64,000 bases of DNA from Martelella sp. AD-3 (GTDB lineage: Bacteria > Pseudomonadota > Alphaproteobacteria > Rhizobiales > Rhizobiaceae): positions 3,538,501-3,602,500 of the forward strand of contig NZ_CP014275.1 in NCBI RefSeq assembly GCF_001578105.1. Direction: 5' to 3'. The notes beneath the pieces are model-generated. The model was not told the origin of the DNA, made no database searches, and was given only the letters and a program-made list of their open reading frames with translations. This document shows positions 53,399 to 62,364 of the stretch, in pieces. Each line of letters starts with the position of its first letter. Position 1 is the stretch's first letter. The position numbers and the translations under genes are program-made.

Positions 53399-56300
53399 CG
53401 CCGCCCTCCCCGTTGTCGTCGGCCGTCGACCATTCCGCAACGCGGGCGAGATGATCGTATTCGCCGCCGAAATCCCGCGCGCTTGCGGGTATCAGCCGCG
53501 AGGCAAAGGGCCGGTTTCCGCTCTTCAGGGCGATCACGAAGCGGGTGAATTCGCGCAGCGCATCGCTTGCGAGCTCCTCCGCCGTGATGGCCGGATCGGT
53601 TTTTGTTTCCGCCTTCTCCAGCGCATCGACGCCGAAACGATGACCAGGCCTCAGTCGCACATATTTAAGGCTTTTCGTCTCCAGCGCCGGCACGTCCTTG
53701 AACGCGCCCGCCGCAAGGGCCGCCGCCTCCAGCGGCAATTGCGGTTCCAGAAGCGTGCGCGCCTGGTTGAGCGATGGCGACATGCCGGTCTTGTAGTCGA
53801 TGATCTCGGCCGTGCCGTCTTCCAGAATGTCGATCCGGTCGGCAATGCCGGTGAGCCGAATATCGGCAATGGGAATATCAAACCCCGCGCCGGCTTCCGT
53901 CAGCGTTGTGTCGATCGGCGTGGAGAAACGCCGCGCCGCCTCGAACTTCAGGAGTTCCTCTGCCACGGACCGCAGCCGCGGCACCCAGCTCAAGGCGAGG
54001 TGCGGCGGCAGTTCAACCTCCAGAAGAAGTCCGGAAAGCACCTCGTCCATCGCCGCACGCCCCTCTTTGCTCGCCGGATCAGCGCCGGTCTTGATAAAGC
54101 GCTCGGCAAGCGCGTGATAGAGAATGCCGCGTTCCTTGACCGAAGGATCGGCGTTGAAGGGGGCGAGCGGATCGAGCTTCAGCACCTTCTCGGCATAGAT
54201 CGCGTAAGGATCGCGCCTGAGCCTGCCGATTTCGGAGAAGGAATAGCGCTTCGGCTGGTCGTCCGCCGGCGGATAGGGTTCAGGGCGCGGCGGGATTGAC
54301 GCGCGCGGCTGATCGTCAAGCGCCGCCGCCCAGCCGGCAAGAACCGCGCCGCGCCGCTTCAGCGCCTCCTCCAGAACAGGCCCGGCAAAGGCCAGGAGCC
54401 GCTGCAGCCAGCGGCTGGCAACAGTCGGGGCGGAGCCCTGCCTCAACGCCCGCGAAAAGATCAGATGCGGCGCGCCTGCGGCCATTGTCAGGTCATGCGC
54501 CAGCTGGCCGACGCGTTTTTCCGGCGGCTCAAGCCCGATCTCGGCCTTCATGCCGCGCGACAGGAAGGGATTGTTCTTCGCCTGGGTCGGCCACACGCCT
54601 TCATTGAGGCCGCCGACGACGATGGTATCCACATCCTGCAGCCGCGCTTCGACCGCGCCGAAGATGAAGACGCGCGGATTGCCCATGGAGCGCGGCTTGA
54701 CCGCTTCGGATGCCGTCAGCGCCTCCATGATATCGATCCATTGCGGCCCGTCCGCTTCGATCGGGGTTTCAGACCCCATGGTCTCGGAAAGCACGGTGGC
54801 AAGTCGCTCTCCCGCCTCCCCGGACCAGAGCGCGGACAAGTCCCCCGCCTCGTCCGCGGCGATCGCCTCCAATGCCCGTCCGGTGCGCTCCGCCCAGTCG
54901 GAAAGGGCAAGTGTCTCCGTCAGCGGCGGCTGGTCGGGACCGCGCGCGACATGGGTTTCAATCAGCGGCGCAAGCGACGCATCGATCCTTGTCGCCAGAT
55001 CGCGCGCCGCCTCGGCCGCATTCCTCGGCAGGGCCGTGCGCCAGTGCGGCGGATGGCGCTCGCCCTTCTGCTTTTCCTGCGCCTCATCGACAAAACCCGC
55101 GAGATGGCCGAGCTCGGCGGGTTTCGTCCCGCCGCGCAGCGCAATCAGCTCGAAGGCCGCACTTGCGGCGCGCATGTTCCGGGCCGAGAGGCCAAAACGC
55201 GCCAGCGGATGTTTGAGCAATGCCGCCAGCACGGCGGGGTCGCCAGGTTTCAGCGCCGCCTCCAGCATCAGCGTTGCCAGCGTGCCCTGGACGGTGGCCG
55301 AAAGCGGCGTGCCGGCGGAATCATCCGCTTCGATGGCAAAACGGTGCAATTCGGCGGCAACGCGGCGGGCAAGGTTGCGGTCGGGCGTGATCAGCGCGGC
55401 GCGCGCCGGCCTGCCCTCCTCGCCCGTGCGTTCCAGCGCCAGCCGCAGGGCGGCGGCGATCGCAAGCGCCTCCTGCCGCTCATTGCCCGCCTCCATCAGC
55501 GCGACATCGGCGAAGGCCTGATCCAGGTCTTCTGCGGCAAGCGCGGCCCGCCAGCCCTGCCAGCGGTCCGTCGCCTCCGCCGGGGCGAAAGCCGCCGCCA
55601 GAACGCGGTTGCGCATGGCACGCGCGGGGTCCGCCTCCTCAAGCGTCGAAAAGTCCTGACGAGAAAGCGCGAGGCGCTCCAAAAGCCGCGCCATTTCATA
55701 TTGCGGATGGCTGCGGATCGAGGGGTCGGGCATGGAAGGATCGGCGTCAGCCGCCGTCAGCGCCTGCCAGTCGTCCTCGGACATGTTGCAATCGAGGCCC
55801 GGCAGCGCCACCACGCCCTGGTGCAGGGCGGCAACGGCTGCGATCAGGTCGGCAATGGCGGGAACGGAACCGGTGGAACCGGCGATGATCACCGGCGCAT
55901 CGCCGGTCATCGCGGCGATCCGTTCCGCTTCGCCGGCAAGCAGCGCATTGCGGCGGGCAATGGCCGAGGAGCGGCCAAGTTCCTCGAGCCGCCCCGGCCA
56001 GTAGAGCGCCGCGATCTTCAGGAATTCGGCCGTCAGTTGCCACCAGACGGCGTAGTTTTCCGGCTCAAGCGCCGAAAGCCGGTCCCAGCCAACCCGCTCC
56101 GTCTCCATCGCGTCGATGAGTTCGGCAAGGTCGCGGGCAAGCCAGACGGCATCCGCAGGGCTTGCGGGCGCGACCAGCGGCGAGCCGCCATGAAGGCCTG
56201 CAAGCTCATCCGACAACCGGTTGCGCCAGGGCAGGATCAGTCCGGCAAGTTCCAGAAGCCGCGGCACGGGCTCGATCGGCGGCAGGCTTTCGGCCGCCTC

Positions 56301-56588
56301 CGGCAGGTTCTCCTCGAAGTAGTGCTCGTCCTCGTCGGTCTCTCCGAGCGCGCGGATTTCCGGCAGGATCGCCGCCTGTCCACCGAGAAGGGCCGAAAAC
56401 TCGCCGCGCAGCACGCGCACCGCGCGTCGTGTCGGCAGGAAGATCTTCACATCGGCAAGGGCGAGGGGGTCCTTCGGGTCATATCTGAAGGCCGGCGCCA
56501 GACGACCGGACAAAAGGCTCTCGGCAAGGCAGTGGAGAAACGGCACGCCCGGCGGTATCGTCCACAATCCGGCATTTTGCGCCGCCAT
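53388..56588 (-). CDS. addB: Double-strand break repair protein AddB
   Basis: A 1066-residue AddB subunit. It is helicase-like but lacks a usable Walker A: the N-terminus reads PPGVPFLHCLAESLLSG and DVKIFLPTRRAVRVLRGEF, as in alphaproteobacterial AddB. The C-terminal nuclease domain has DRIDILEDGTAEIIDYKTG (catalytic Asp and Lys). With AddA it recognises recombination hotspots and cuts the other strand. It follows tsaE with only 86 bp between, and overlaps addA by 11 bp. Confidence 0.95.
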   Translation of the reverse strand: MAAQNAGLWTIPPGVPFLHCLAESLLSGRLAPAFRYDPKDPLALADVKIFLPTRRAVRVLRGEFSALLGGQAAILPEIRALGETDEDEHYFEENLPEAAESLPPIEPVPRLLELAGLILPWRNRLSDELAGLHGGSPLVAPASPADAVWLARDLAELIDAMETERVGWDRLSALEPENYAVWWQLTAEFLKIAALYWPGRLEELGRSSAIARRNALLAGEAERIAAMTGDAPVIIAGSTGSVPAIADLIAAVAALHQGVVALPGLDCNMSEDDWQALTAADADPSMPDPSIRSHPQYEMARLLERLALSRQDFSTLEEADPARAMRNRVLAAAFAPAEATDRWQGWRAALAAEDLDQAFADVALMEAGNERQEALAIAAALRLALERTGEEGRPARAALITPDRNLARRVAAELHRFAIEADDSAGTPLSATVQGTLATLMLEAALKPGDPAVLAALLKHPLARFGLSARNMRAASAAFELIALRGGTKPAELGHLAGFVDEAQEKQKGERHPPHWRTALPRNAAEAARDLATRIDASLAPLIETHVARGPDQPPLTETLALSDWAERTGRALEAIAADEAGDLSALWSGEAGERLATVLSETMGSETPIEADGPQWIDIMEALTASEAVKPRSMGNPRVFIFGAVEARLQDVDTIVVGGLNEGVWPTQAKNNPFLSRGMKAEIGLEPPEKRVGQLAHDLTMAAGAPHLIFSRALRQGSAPTVASRWLQRLLAFAGPVLEEALKRRGAVLAGWAAALDDQPRASIPPRPEPYPPADDQPKRYSFSEIGRLRRDPYAIYAEKVLKLDPLAPFNADPSVKERGILYHALAERFIKTGADPASKEGRAAMDEVLSGLLLEVELPPHLALSWVPRLRSVAEELLKFEAARRFSTPIDTTLTEAGAGFDIPIADIRLTGIADRIDILEDGTAEIIDYKTGMSPSLNQARTLLEPQLPLEAAALAAGAFKDVPALETKSLKYVRLRPGHRFGVDALEKAETKTDPAITAEELASDALREFTRFVIALKSGNRPFASRLIPASARDFGGEYDHLARVAEWSTADDNGEGGDER

Positions 56589-56674
56589 TCCCGGCTCCCG
56601 TTCCCAAGCGATTCACTGACGTTTTTAGGGGCCAACGGGTGGTCGCGCAAGCGTCGGCGCAAAACGGAAAGACC

Positions 56675-57127
56675 TCAGCGAAACGCGAAGGCCAGTTCCG
56701 CAAGCCGGGCCTCAGGCCCGTCAAGCCGCACCCTTCGGCCCTCGCCTTCCTCGTTGAAGACAAGCGTGAGCGCGTTTTTCGGCAACATGTCTCCGCCGCG
56801 CTCGGGCCACTCGATCAGGCTGATGCCGTCTTCGAGCGCCTCGTCGAAGCCGAGTTCGATCAGTTCGTCGGGATCGGAAAGCCGGTAGAGGTCGAAGTGG
56901 TAAAGAGGCGGCGCGGCCTCATAAAGCTGGACCAGGGTGAAGGTCGGGCTTGGCACCTCAAGCTCCGGCGCGTCCATAAGGGCGCGGATCAGGGCGCGGG
57001 CGAAAGTGGACTTGCCCATGCCGAGATCGCCGGAAAGGGCCAGGCAGTCGCCGCGCCGCAGGAGCGGCGCCAGCGCCCTGGCCAGCGCGATGGTCGCGTC
57101 CTCGTCGGCAAGAAAGCGCTCCATCAT
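56675..57127 (-). CDS. tsaE: tRNA threonylcarbamoyladenosine biosynthesis ATPase
   Basis: A 150-residue P-loop ATPase of the TsaE (YjeE) family. The P-loop is GDLGMGKST (33-41), followed by SPTFTLVQLYE, YHFDLYRLSDPDEL and ISLIEWPERG, the family pattern. With TsaB-TsaD it is needed to make t6A at position 37 of ANN-decoding tRNAs. It is a stand-alone TsaE. Its ATG overlaps the stop of the histidine kinase gene by 4 bp (ATGA), so translation is coupled. Confidence 0.95.
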   Translation of the reverse strand: MMERFLADEDATIALARALAPLLRRGDCLALSGDLGMGKSTFARALIRALMDAPELEVPSPTFTLVQLYEAAPPLYHFDLYRLSDPDELIELGFDEALEDGISLIEWPERGGDMLPKNALTLVFNEEGEGRRVRLDGPEARLAELAFAFR

Positions 57128-59601
57128 TCCGCGGCGATGATTTCCGCGCCCCTGCCGGCGGCGGCATCGGGAATGCGGCAGGAAACGGTCGTGCCGGCAC
57201 CCGGCTCACTGTCGATGAAGACGCGACCATTGTGCAGGGCAACGAAGCTCTCGACAATGGCAAGTCCAAGCCCGGCGCCGGCATATTGCGCCTGCCTGCC
57301 GCCGGATTCGAAGCGGGTGAACACGCTTTCCAGCGCGTCATCGGCAATGCCCGGGCCATTGTCGGTGACGGTGAAGACGAAATCGTCCTTCTCCCGCCAG
57401 CACGACAGCGCGATGATCGAGCCGCGCGGGGCATATTTGACGGCGTTGCCGAGAATTTTCAAGAGCACCTGCTTCAACCTCTGGAAGTCGGCGGTGATGG
57501 CCCCGAGCTTCGGCGGCGCGGTGATTTCCAGCGTCACCCCGCTTTCCTGCAACCGGCTCGAAATGTCATCGGCGACGGAATCGATCAGGTCGTCGATCGA
57601 CATCCGGTCGAGTTCGAGCTGCAGGATGCCGGCATCGGCCGATTTCAGGTCGATCATGTCATTGACGATGGTCATCAGCACCGACGACGAATTGGCGATG
57701 TGATCGACATAATTGCTCTGGCGCGGCGTCAGCGCGCCCGTTTCGGGCGCCTTCAGCAGTTCGGCAAAGCCCATGATCGAGGTCAGCGGCGTTCGCAGTT
57801 CGTGGGAGACGTGTTCGAGGAAGGCGTTCTTGAGCTCTTCCGCCTTGCGCAACGCGTCATTCTTTTCCGTCAGCGCGCGTTCCACCTTCACCGAGTCGGT
57901 CTTGTTGACGAATGTGAGCATGGTCTGCGCGTTCGGCAGCGGCGTCACCGCGTAGTCAAGCACCAGGCCGGAAGCGAGATCGAGCCGGCCCTGGCGCGAG
58001 ACGCGCTCGTCATCGAAAGATGTGATCATCCGCGCGAACAGCTTCCAGCCGTCAGAGGCGCCGGGATCGTCCGCGCAGGTCTCGATCAGCGCGCGGATGT
58101 GGGTGCCCGGCGCTGCATCCCTGTCGGCAATGCGCCAGAGCGCCAGGAAGGCGGGGTTGGAGAGCTTCAGCCTGCCGTCCGGACCGAACACCGCCACCCC
58201 TTCGGAAAGATGATCGATGGTCTCGCCCTGCACCTTGACCAGCGTGTTGTAGCGCGTCTTCAACGCCACCTGCTCGGTATGGTTTTCGAACACCCAGGTC
58301 GTGCCGCCGCGCGGATGGGCGGAGGCGAACACGCTCAGCGTCTCGCCGCTCGGCAGATACCAGAGGTCACTATAGGGCTCGACGGCGCGGTAGACGGAGA
58401 GCGCCTTGTCCTTCCATTCACGCCACTGGTGCGGCTCCGGCAGCTTGCCGTCGGCGCGCAGGCGCTCGAACAGTTCGCCGTTGTCGGGATGGGACTCGAG
58501 AAAGCCCATGTCGAGCTTCCAGAGCTTTTCGAAGGCCTGGTTGTAGAAGGTCAGCCGGCGCGACGCATCGAAGATCGCCACCGCCGTGTTCAGGTGGTTG
58601 AGCGTATCGGCGTGGCTCTCAAGCGTCTGCTCCAGCGCGTTTTCGACGCTCTGCAACGCCGAGACGTCGCGCGCGATGCCGGCCGAGCCATCACCGCTCG
58701 CCACTTCGCTCAACTCATAGAAGGTTCGGTTGCCGCCAGTCACCACCGGCTGGCGGCCGTCGAAGCGCGCGCCGGCGCGCACCGCCTCGTCGAGTTTTTC
58801 CTGAACGGCCGCGCCCAGCAGCATGCGGTTTTCATGGAGCGTGCGTTCGCGCGTTTCCCCTTCCGCGGCCTCGACATAGGCGCGGTTCACCCAGGTGAGC
58901 GCGCCGTCTCCGTCGCGCTGCCAGCACGGCATGTCTATGGCGTCGAAGAGCGTCACGAACCGGGCAAGCACCGCTTTCGTGTGCTTGTGCTCGACCCTCA
59001 GTTCGGCAAGCTCGGCGCGGATGCTTTCCAGCGCGCCGAAGCGCACATGGGCGCGCCCGCCCGTCGTGCCGCCGACGACCTCCAGCACATAGCCGTTCCT
59101 GGCTTCCGCCAGCATCTCGAATGCCTTGGCCTTGCGGCGCAACGCGGCGATCGCGGTTTCGATCTGCTTGCTGCTGCCCGGAGAGAGCCAGTCGGCAAAG
59201 GCGAGGAAGGCATGCTCGTCCTCCGGCGCTCCGGCCTCTTCCGGCAGGGCGCCGAGAAATTCCGGCGCAGCCTCCGGGCCCTCCCAGAAAACGATGCGGC
59301 GGTTACGCTCGGCGTTCAGCGCCTTCAGATTGGCGATGCGCTCGCGGTGGTTTTCGAGCTCGAGGGCAAGCCGCTGGTTCTCCGCTTCGGTGCGGCCGCG
59401 CAGGCGCATGAACCAGAGGGTAGAGAGAACGGTTGCCGCCAGGATGCCACAAAAGGCCGAAAGCGCCATGACCTCTCGCGAGGAAAGCACGGGCGCCGCC
59501 TCTGGCGACTGGGCGAAGGCGTGTGCGGCGGTGAGCGAAAGCGCCGTGCCGGCTGCAAGCCATCGCGCGATTGCGCGTTTGCCGCGCCCTGCACGATACA
59601 T
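57124..59601 (-). CDS. Membrane PAS-domain sensor histidine kinase
   Basis: An 825-residue kinase. The start at 59601 (GAGGG upstream) gives a signal-like segment (1-30), then a transmembrane helix at about 45-66 and a coiled region (ENQRLALELENHRERIANLK). PAS-like domains fill about 215-570 (FVTLFDAIDMPCWQRDGDGA, LNHLNTAVAIFDASRRLTFY, IDHLSEGVAVFGPDGRLKLS). The dimerisation box is EHVSHELRTPLTSIMG with H600 as the phosphoacceptor, and the ATPase has N719, DNGPG and GAGLGLAIVE. No receiver domain follows and no response regulator is nearby. It resembles the long PAS kinases beside tsaE/addB in rhizobia; the signal is unknown. It overlaps tsaE by 4 bp. Confidence 0.9.
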   Translation of the reverse strand: MYRAGRGKRAIARWLAAGTALSLTAAHAFAQSPEAAPVLSSREVMALSAFCGILAATVLSTLWFMRLRGRTEAENQRLALELENHRERIANLKALNAERNRRIVFWEGPEAAPEFLGALPEEAGAPEDEHAFLAFADWLSPGSSKQIETAIAALRRKAKAFEMLAEARNGYVLEVVGGTTGGRAHVRFGALESIRAELAELRVEHKHTKAVLARFVTLFDAIDMPCWQRDGDGALTWVNRAYVEAAEGETRERTLHENRMLLGAAVQEKLDEAVRAGARFDGRQPVVTGGNRTFYELSEVASGDGSAGIARDVSALQSVENALEQTLESHADTLNHLNTAVAIFDASRRLTFYNQAFEKLWKLDMGFLESHPDNGELFERLRADGKLPEPHQWREWKDKALSVYRAVEPYSDLWYLPSGETLSVFASAHPRGGTTWVFENHTEQVALKTRYNTLVKVQGETIDHLSEGVAVFGPDGRLKLSNPAFLALWRIADRDAAPGTHIRALIETCADDPGASDGWKLFARMITSFDDERVSRQGRLDLASGLVLDYAVTPLPNAQTMLTFVNKTDSVKVERALTEKNDALRKAEELKNAFLEHVSHELRTPLTSIMGFAELLKAPETGALTPRQSNYVDHIANSSSVLMTIVNDMIDLKSADAGILQLELDRMSIDDLIDSVADDISSRLQESGVTLEITAPPKLGAITADFQRLKQVLLKILGNAVKYAPRGSIIALSCWREKDDFVFTVTDNGPGIADDALESVFTRFESGGRQAQYAGAGLGLAIVESFVALHNGRVFIDSEPGAGTTVSCRIPDAAAGRGAEIIAAE

Positions 59602-59883
59602 CCGGCCCTCGTTGCTTTTGCCGCACCGCTCCATTCGTCTCTTCCGCATCTGTCTTTCGGCGGGCCGCGCTGCCGCAAAGCGCGAAGGCCGCCTTCAAGA
59701 GGCCATTCACATCGGATGAAGACCCGGCCATCGCCGGACCGAATCGCCCCTCTCAAAACATAGACGCTTGGGGAATCCGCGAAAAGAGTCCGACGGAAAT
59801 ATTCGCCCGGCGCCCGCCTCAAAGGGGAGCGCCAAGATTAATGCAATCATGCTTTCGGAAGTGTTAAAGCGGAGCCGACGGCC

Positions 59884-61128
59884 CTATGCCGGGGCGGCAA
59901 TGGCCGGAGCGGCGCGCTCGCGGACCGTCAGGTGAATGGCTGCGGAGAGGATGCCGAGCGCGATTGCTGAATACCAGATCACATCGTAATTGCCGTAGCG
60001 GTCGAACCAGGCGCCGCCGAGCCAGACGCCGGCGAACCCGCCGAGCTGGTGGCTCAAAAACACGAAGCCGAACAGCGTGCCCATGGCGCGCGGGCCGAAC
60101 ATGACGACGATCAGCGCGCTGGTCAGCGGCACGGTCGACAACCAGAGCACGCCCATGACGAGGCCGAAGACCAGCACGGAAACCGGCGTCAGCGGCAGCC
60201 AGATAAAGACGAGGATGACCACGGCGCGCAGGGCATAGATGGCGGCCAGGACATGCGGTTTGGCGAAGAAATTGCCGAGGCGCGCGGCAATCAGCGTGCC
60301 GAAAATATTGGCGAAGCCGGCAAGCGCCAGCGCCTTCAGACCGAGCGCACGCAGTTCGGGAGCGGAAAGCGTCGTGCCGGTGCAGAAATTCTGAATATAA
60401 TTCGGCAGATGCGCGGTAATGAAGGCGAGGTGGAAGCCGCAGACGAAGAAGCCGGCAGCCAGCATCACGAAGCTGCCATGGCCGAAGGCGGCGCGGATGG
60501 TCTGCGGCAGGTCGATCTCGCTCTCGGCGGCAGCGCCCTTGTTTTTCACATGCAAAAACGGGATGGCGAGCGCCATCGGCGCCAGCAGCGCGGTGATGAT
60601 CAGAAGCGTCGTCTGCCAGTCGAACCGGCTGATCAGGAATGCCGTCAGAAGCGGCAGCACCGCCTGGCCGGCGGAGCCCATGGCGGAGGCCACCCCGAGG
60701 TAGAACCCACGCTTTTCGGCAGGCGCGGCGCGCCCGACCACGGCCAGGACCGTGCCGAAGGCCGTGCCCGAAACGCCCATGCCCACGAGAACGCCGGCCC
60801 CCATATGCTGGGCGAAGGGGGAGGCGCCGAAAACGCAGATGACCATGCCGAGCACGTAGCAGGCAAAGCCGAGCCAGAGCGCGCGCCGGTCGCCGAACTT
60901 GTCGGCGAGCATGCCGAAAAACGGCTGCGCCAGCCCCCAGACGAGGTTCTGGATGGCAATCGACAGAGAGAATATCTCGATCCGGCCGGCGAAAAGATCA
61001 TCCGACAGCGGCAGGACCACGCCGCCGAAAACCGAGCGAACGCCGAAGGACAGGGCCAGAACCAGCCCGCCCGCCAACATGATGATCAGCATGTCGCGGT
61101 CGATGCCGCTGCTCCTGGCCTGTTGCAT
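59884..61128 (-). CDS. MFS transporter (monocarboxylate/oxalate-formate antiporter-like)
   Basis: A 414-residue major facilitator with 12 predicted helices. The loop between helices 2 and 3 is GMLADKFGDRRALWLG, the MFS signature, and the central loop (LHVKNKGAAAESEIDLP) is short. The general pattern (GGVVLPLSDDLFAGRIEIFS, GFVFLSHQLGGFAGVWLGGA) resembles small organic-acid carriers. Substrate unknown. It is monocistronic, 282 bp from the kinase gene and divergent from the HAD gene; GGAAAG before the ATG is the ribosome binding site. Confidence 0.88.
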   Translation of the reverse strand: MQQARSSGIDRDMLIIMLAGGLVLALSFGVRSVFGGVVLPLSDDLFAGRIEIFSLSIAIQNLVWGLAQPFFGMLADKFGDRRALWLGFACYVLGMVICVFGASPFAQHMGAGVLVGMGVSGTAFGTVLAVVGRAAPAEKRGFYLGVASAMGSAGQAVLPLLTAFLISRFDWQTTLLIITALLAPMALAIPFLHVKNKGAAAESEIDLPQTIRAAFGHGSFVMLAAGFFVCGFHLAFITAHLPNYIQNFCTGTTLSAPELRALGLKALALAGFANIFGTLIAARLGNFFAKPHVLAAIYALRAVVILVFIWLPLTPVSVLVFGLVMGVLWLSTVPLTSALIVVMFGPRAMGTLFGFVFLSHQLGGFAGVWLGGAWFDRYGNYDVIWYSAIALGILSAAIHLTVRERAAPAIAAPA

Positions 61129-61435
61129 GATATCTTTCCCGAAATATCCCTCGCGCCAGAATTAGCAGGGATCAGGAAAGATGAATATCCAATATCTCTG
61201 ATTTCAGACGTCAGCGTTCTTGATGTCAGAGCCTCACCTCGGGCTTCGGCAATTAAGCGCCGTCTCGACCGCCGCGCGAGACCTGCATAAACAATTGATA
61301 TTCATTAATTTTCGATCGGACCGCCTGGCATCCGGATTTGCAATTGGTCGCAAAACAGGCCATAGCAGGCAGCAAGATGGGAACGGCGCGGCCCCGACGG
61401 CGTCGCCTCAGCCGAAGCGTATTGGCCAGGGAACC
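61129..61435. other. Divergent upstream region of the MFS and HAD genes
   Basis: 307 bp without a gene. Inverted repeat ATCTTTCC/GGAAAGAT (61132-61139, 61175-61182) overlaps the ribosome binding site of the MFS gene and could be an operator. An imperfect dyad around GACGTCAG/CTGATGTC-like sequence near 61200-61235 is weaker. The right half is low in information. No clear -35/-10 boxes were found. Confidence 0.4.
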
Positions 61436-62134
61436 ATGATAAAGACAGTCATTTTCGACTTTGACGGCGTGATTGCCGACAGCGAGATCATCGCGCTTGC
61501 CGAGCTTCAGGTATCGCTTGCCCAATACGGGGTCGCGGTCGACTGGGATATGCTGATCGAGGAATTCCTGGGCTCTTCGGTCAGGCAGATCATTGCTTTC
61601 GTGGAGGGACAGACCGGCAGGGCGGTCGATCCCGATTTCCAGGAGGCGTGGTATGCGCGGCTGTTTGACCGCTATCGCCGCGAGTTGAAGCCGATGGCCG
61701 GCGCCGAAGCCATGCTTGACCGGCTGGATGCCGCCGGGATCGATTACTGCATCGCCTCCGGCGGCTCCTACAAGAGGCTCGGCGTCGCGCTTCAGGCGAT
61801 CGGTTTTGCCCAACGCTTCGAAGGCCGGGCCTTCAGCGCCGAATCGGTAGAACACGGCAAGCCGGCGCCCGATCTTTTCCTTTACGCTGCCGAAAAACGC
61901 GGCGCCCTGCCGAAGGAGTGCGTGGTGCTGGAAGACGCCATCGCCGGCGTCACCGGCGCGGGACGCGCCGGCATGCGCGTTTTCGGGTTTACCGGCGGCA
62001 GCCATCTTGAGGGCGTCAGGCCGCTTCATGCCGAACGGCTTCGGGCCGCGGGCGCCGACACCGTGCTCACGGCGCTTTCCGATTTCGGGATGCTGGCCCT
62101 TGACGCCGGTCGAGACCGGTTGACACCGGGCTGA
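61436..62134 (+). CDS. HAD superfamily hydrolase (beta-phosphoglucomutase-like)
   Basis: A 232-residue HAD-I phosphatase/phosphomutase. The start at 61436 gives MIKTVIFDFDGVIADSE, holding the nucleophile Asp and acid Asp of motif I; a longer frame adds 72 low-confidence residues. The C1 cap follows (20-85), then IASGGSYKRLG (motif II), HGKPAPDLFL (motif III Lys) and VVLEDAIAGVTGAGRAGM (motif IV). It dephosphorylates or isomerises a small sugar phosphate. It is followed by the thiamine riboswitch; a HAD phosphatase for thiamine or HMP phosphates would suit the location, but this is only positional. Confidence 0.88.
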   Translation: MIKTVIFDFDGVIADSEIIALAELQVSLAQYGVAVDWDMLIEEFLGSSVRQIIAFVEGQTGRAVDPDFQEAWYARLFDRYRRELKPMAGAEAMLDRLDAAGIDYCIASGGSYKRLGVALQAIGFAQRFEGRAFSAESVEHGKPAPDLFLYAAEKRGALPKECVVLEDAIAGVTGAGRAGMRVFGFTGGSHLEGVRPLHAERLRAAGADTVLTALSDFGMLALDAGRDRLTPG

Positions 62135-62156
62135 AAGCCCGACAGAATCCCGTCCA

Positions 62157-62242
62157 TTCCGAGGGGAGCATCCTGCGATGCTGAGATGGCAACGGGCCGG
62201 ACCCTTGAACCTGATCCGGGTCATTCCGGCGTAGGAACGGAA
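62157..62242 (+). promoter_or_regulatory. TPP (THI) riboswitch
   Basis: The conserved parts are in order and spacing: GAGGGGAGC (62161-62169), the pyrimidine-sensing CTGAGAT (62181-62187), ACCCTTGAACCTGATC (62201-62216), and CGTAGGA (62230-62236), enclosed by a closing stem TTCCG/CGGAA (62157-62161, 62238-62242). This is a complete thiamine pyrophosphate aptamer. It precedes the 18-codon ORF, thiE and a TRAP permease, so expression of all should fall when TPP is high. An expression platform masking the ribosome binding site is likely, as no terminator follows. Confidence 0.93.
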
Positions 62243-62307
62243 AAATCGGCTATTCCCCTTTGTTTTCGCTTCCGCGCCGGTCTCCGCAATGCCATGGAGG
62301 TCGTCAT

Positions 62308-62364
62308 ATGTCGTTGGAATTTCGCCGCAGCCGCCTTTTGCAGGCTGGTGAGACGCAGCCATGA
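62308..62364 (+). CDS. Short 18-codon ORF in the riboswitch leader, coupled to thiE
   Basis: An ATG at 62308 has GGAGG (62296-62300) seven bases upstream, a stronger site than thiE has. It encodes MSLEFRRSRLLQAGETQP and stops in a TGA (62362-62364) that overlaps the thiE ATG at 62361 (ATGA). It could be the real translational target of the riboswitch, with thiE translated by coupling, or a relic of a lost gene. No homology is recognised. Confidence 0.5.
   Translation: MSLEFRRSRLLQAGETQP

Noticed and set aside
54465..56888. 807-codon frame antisense to addB
   Set aside because: Shadow of addB with biased composition.
57232..59763. 843-codon frame antisense to the histidine kinase
   Set aside because: No recognisable domain and no ribosome binding site; the kinase on the other strand is complete.
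62127..62141. Hairpin CGGGCT-GAA-AGCCCG at the end of the HAD gene as a terminator
   Set aside because: It overlaps the stop codon region and has no T tract; read-through into the riboswitch leader or a separate promoter cannot be told apart.
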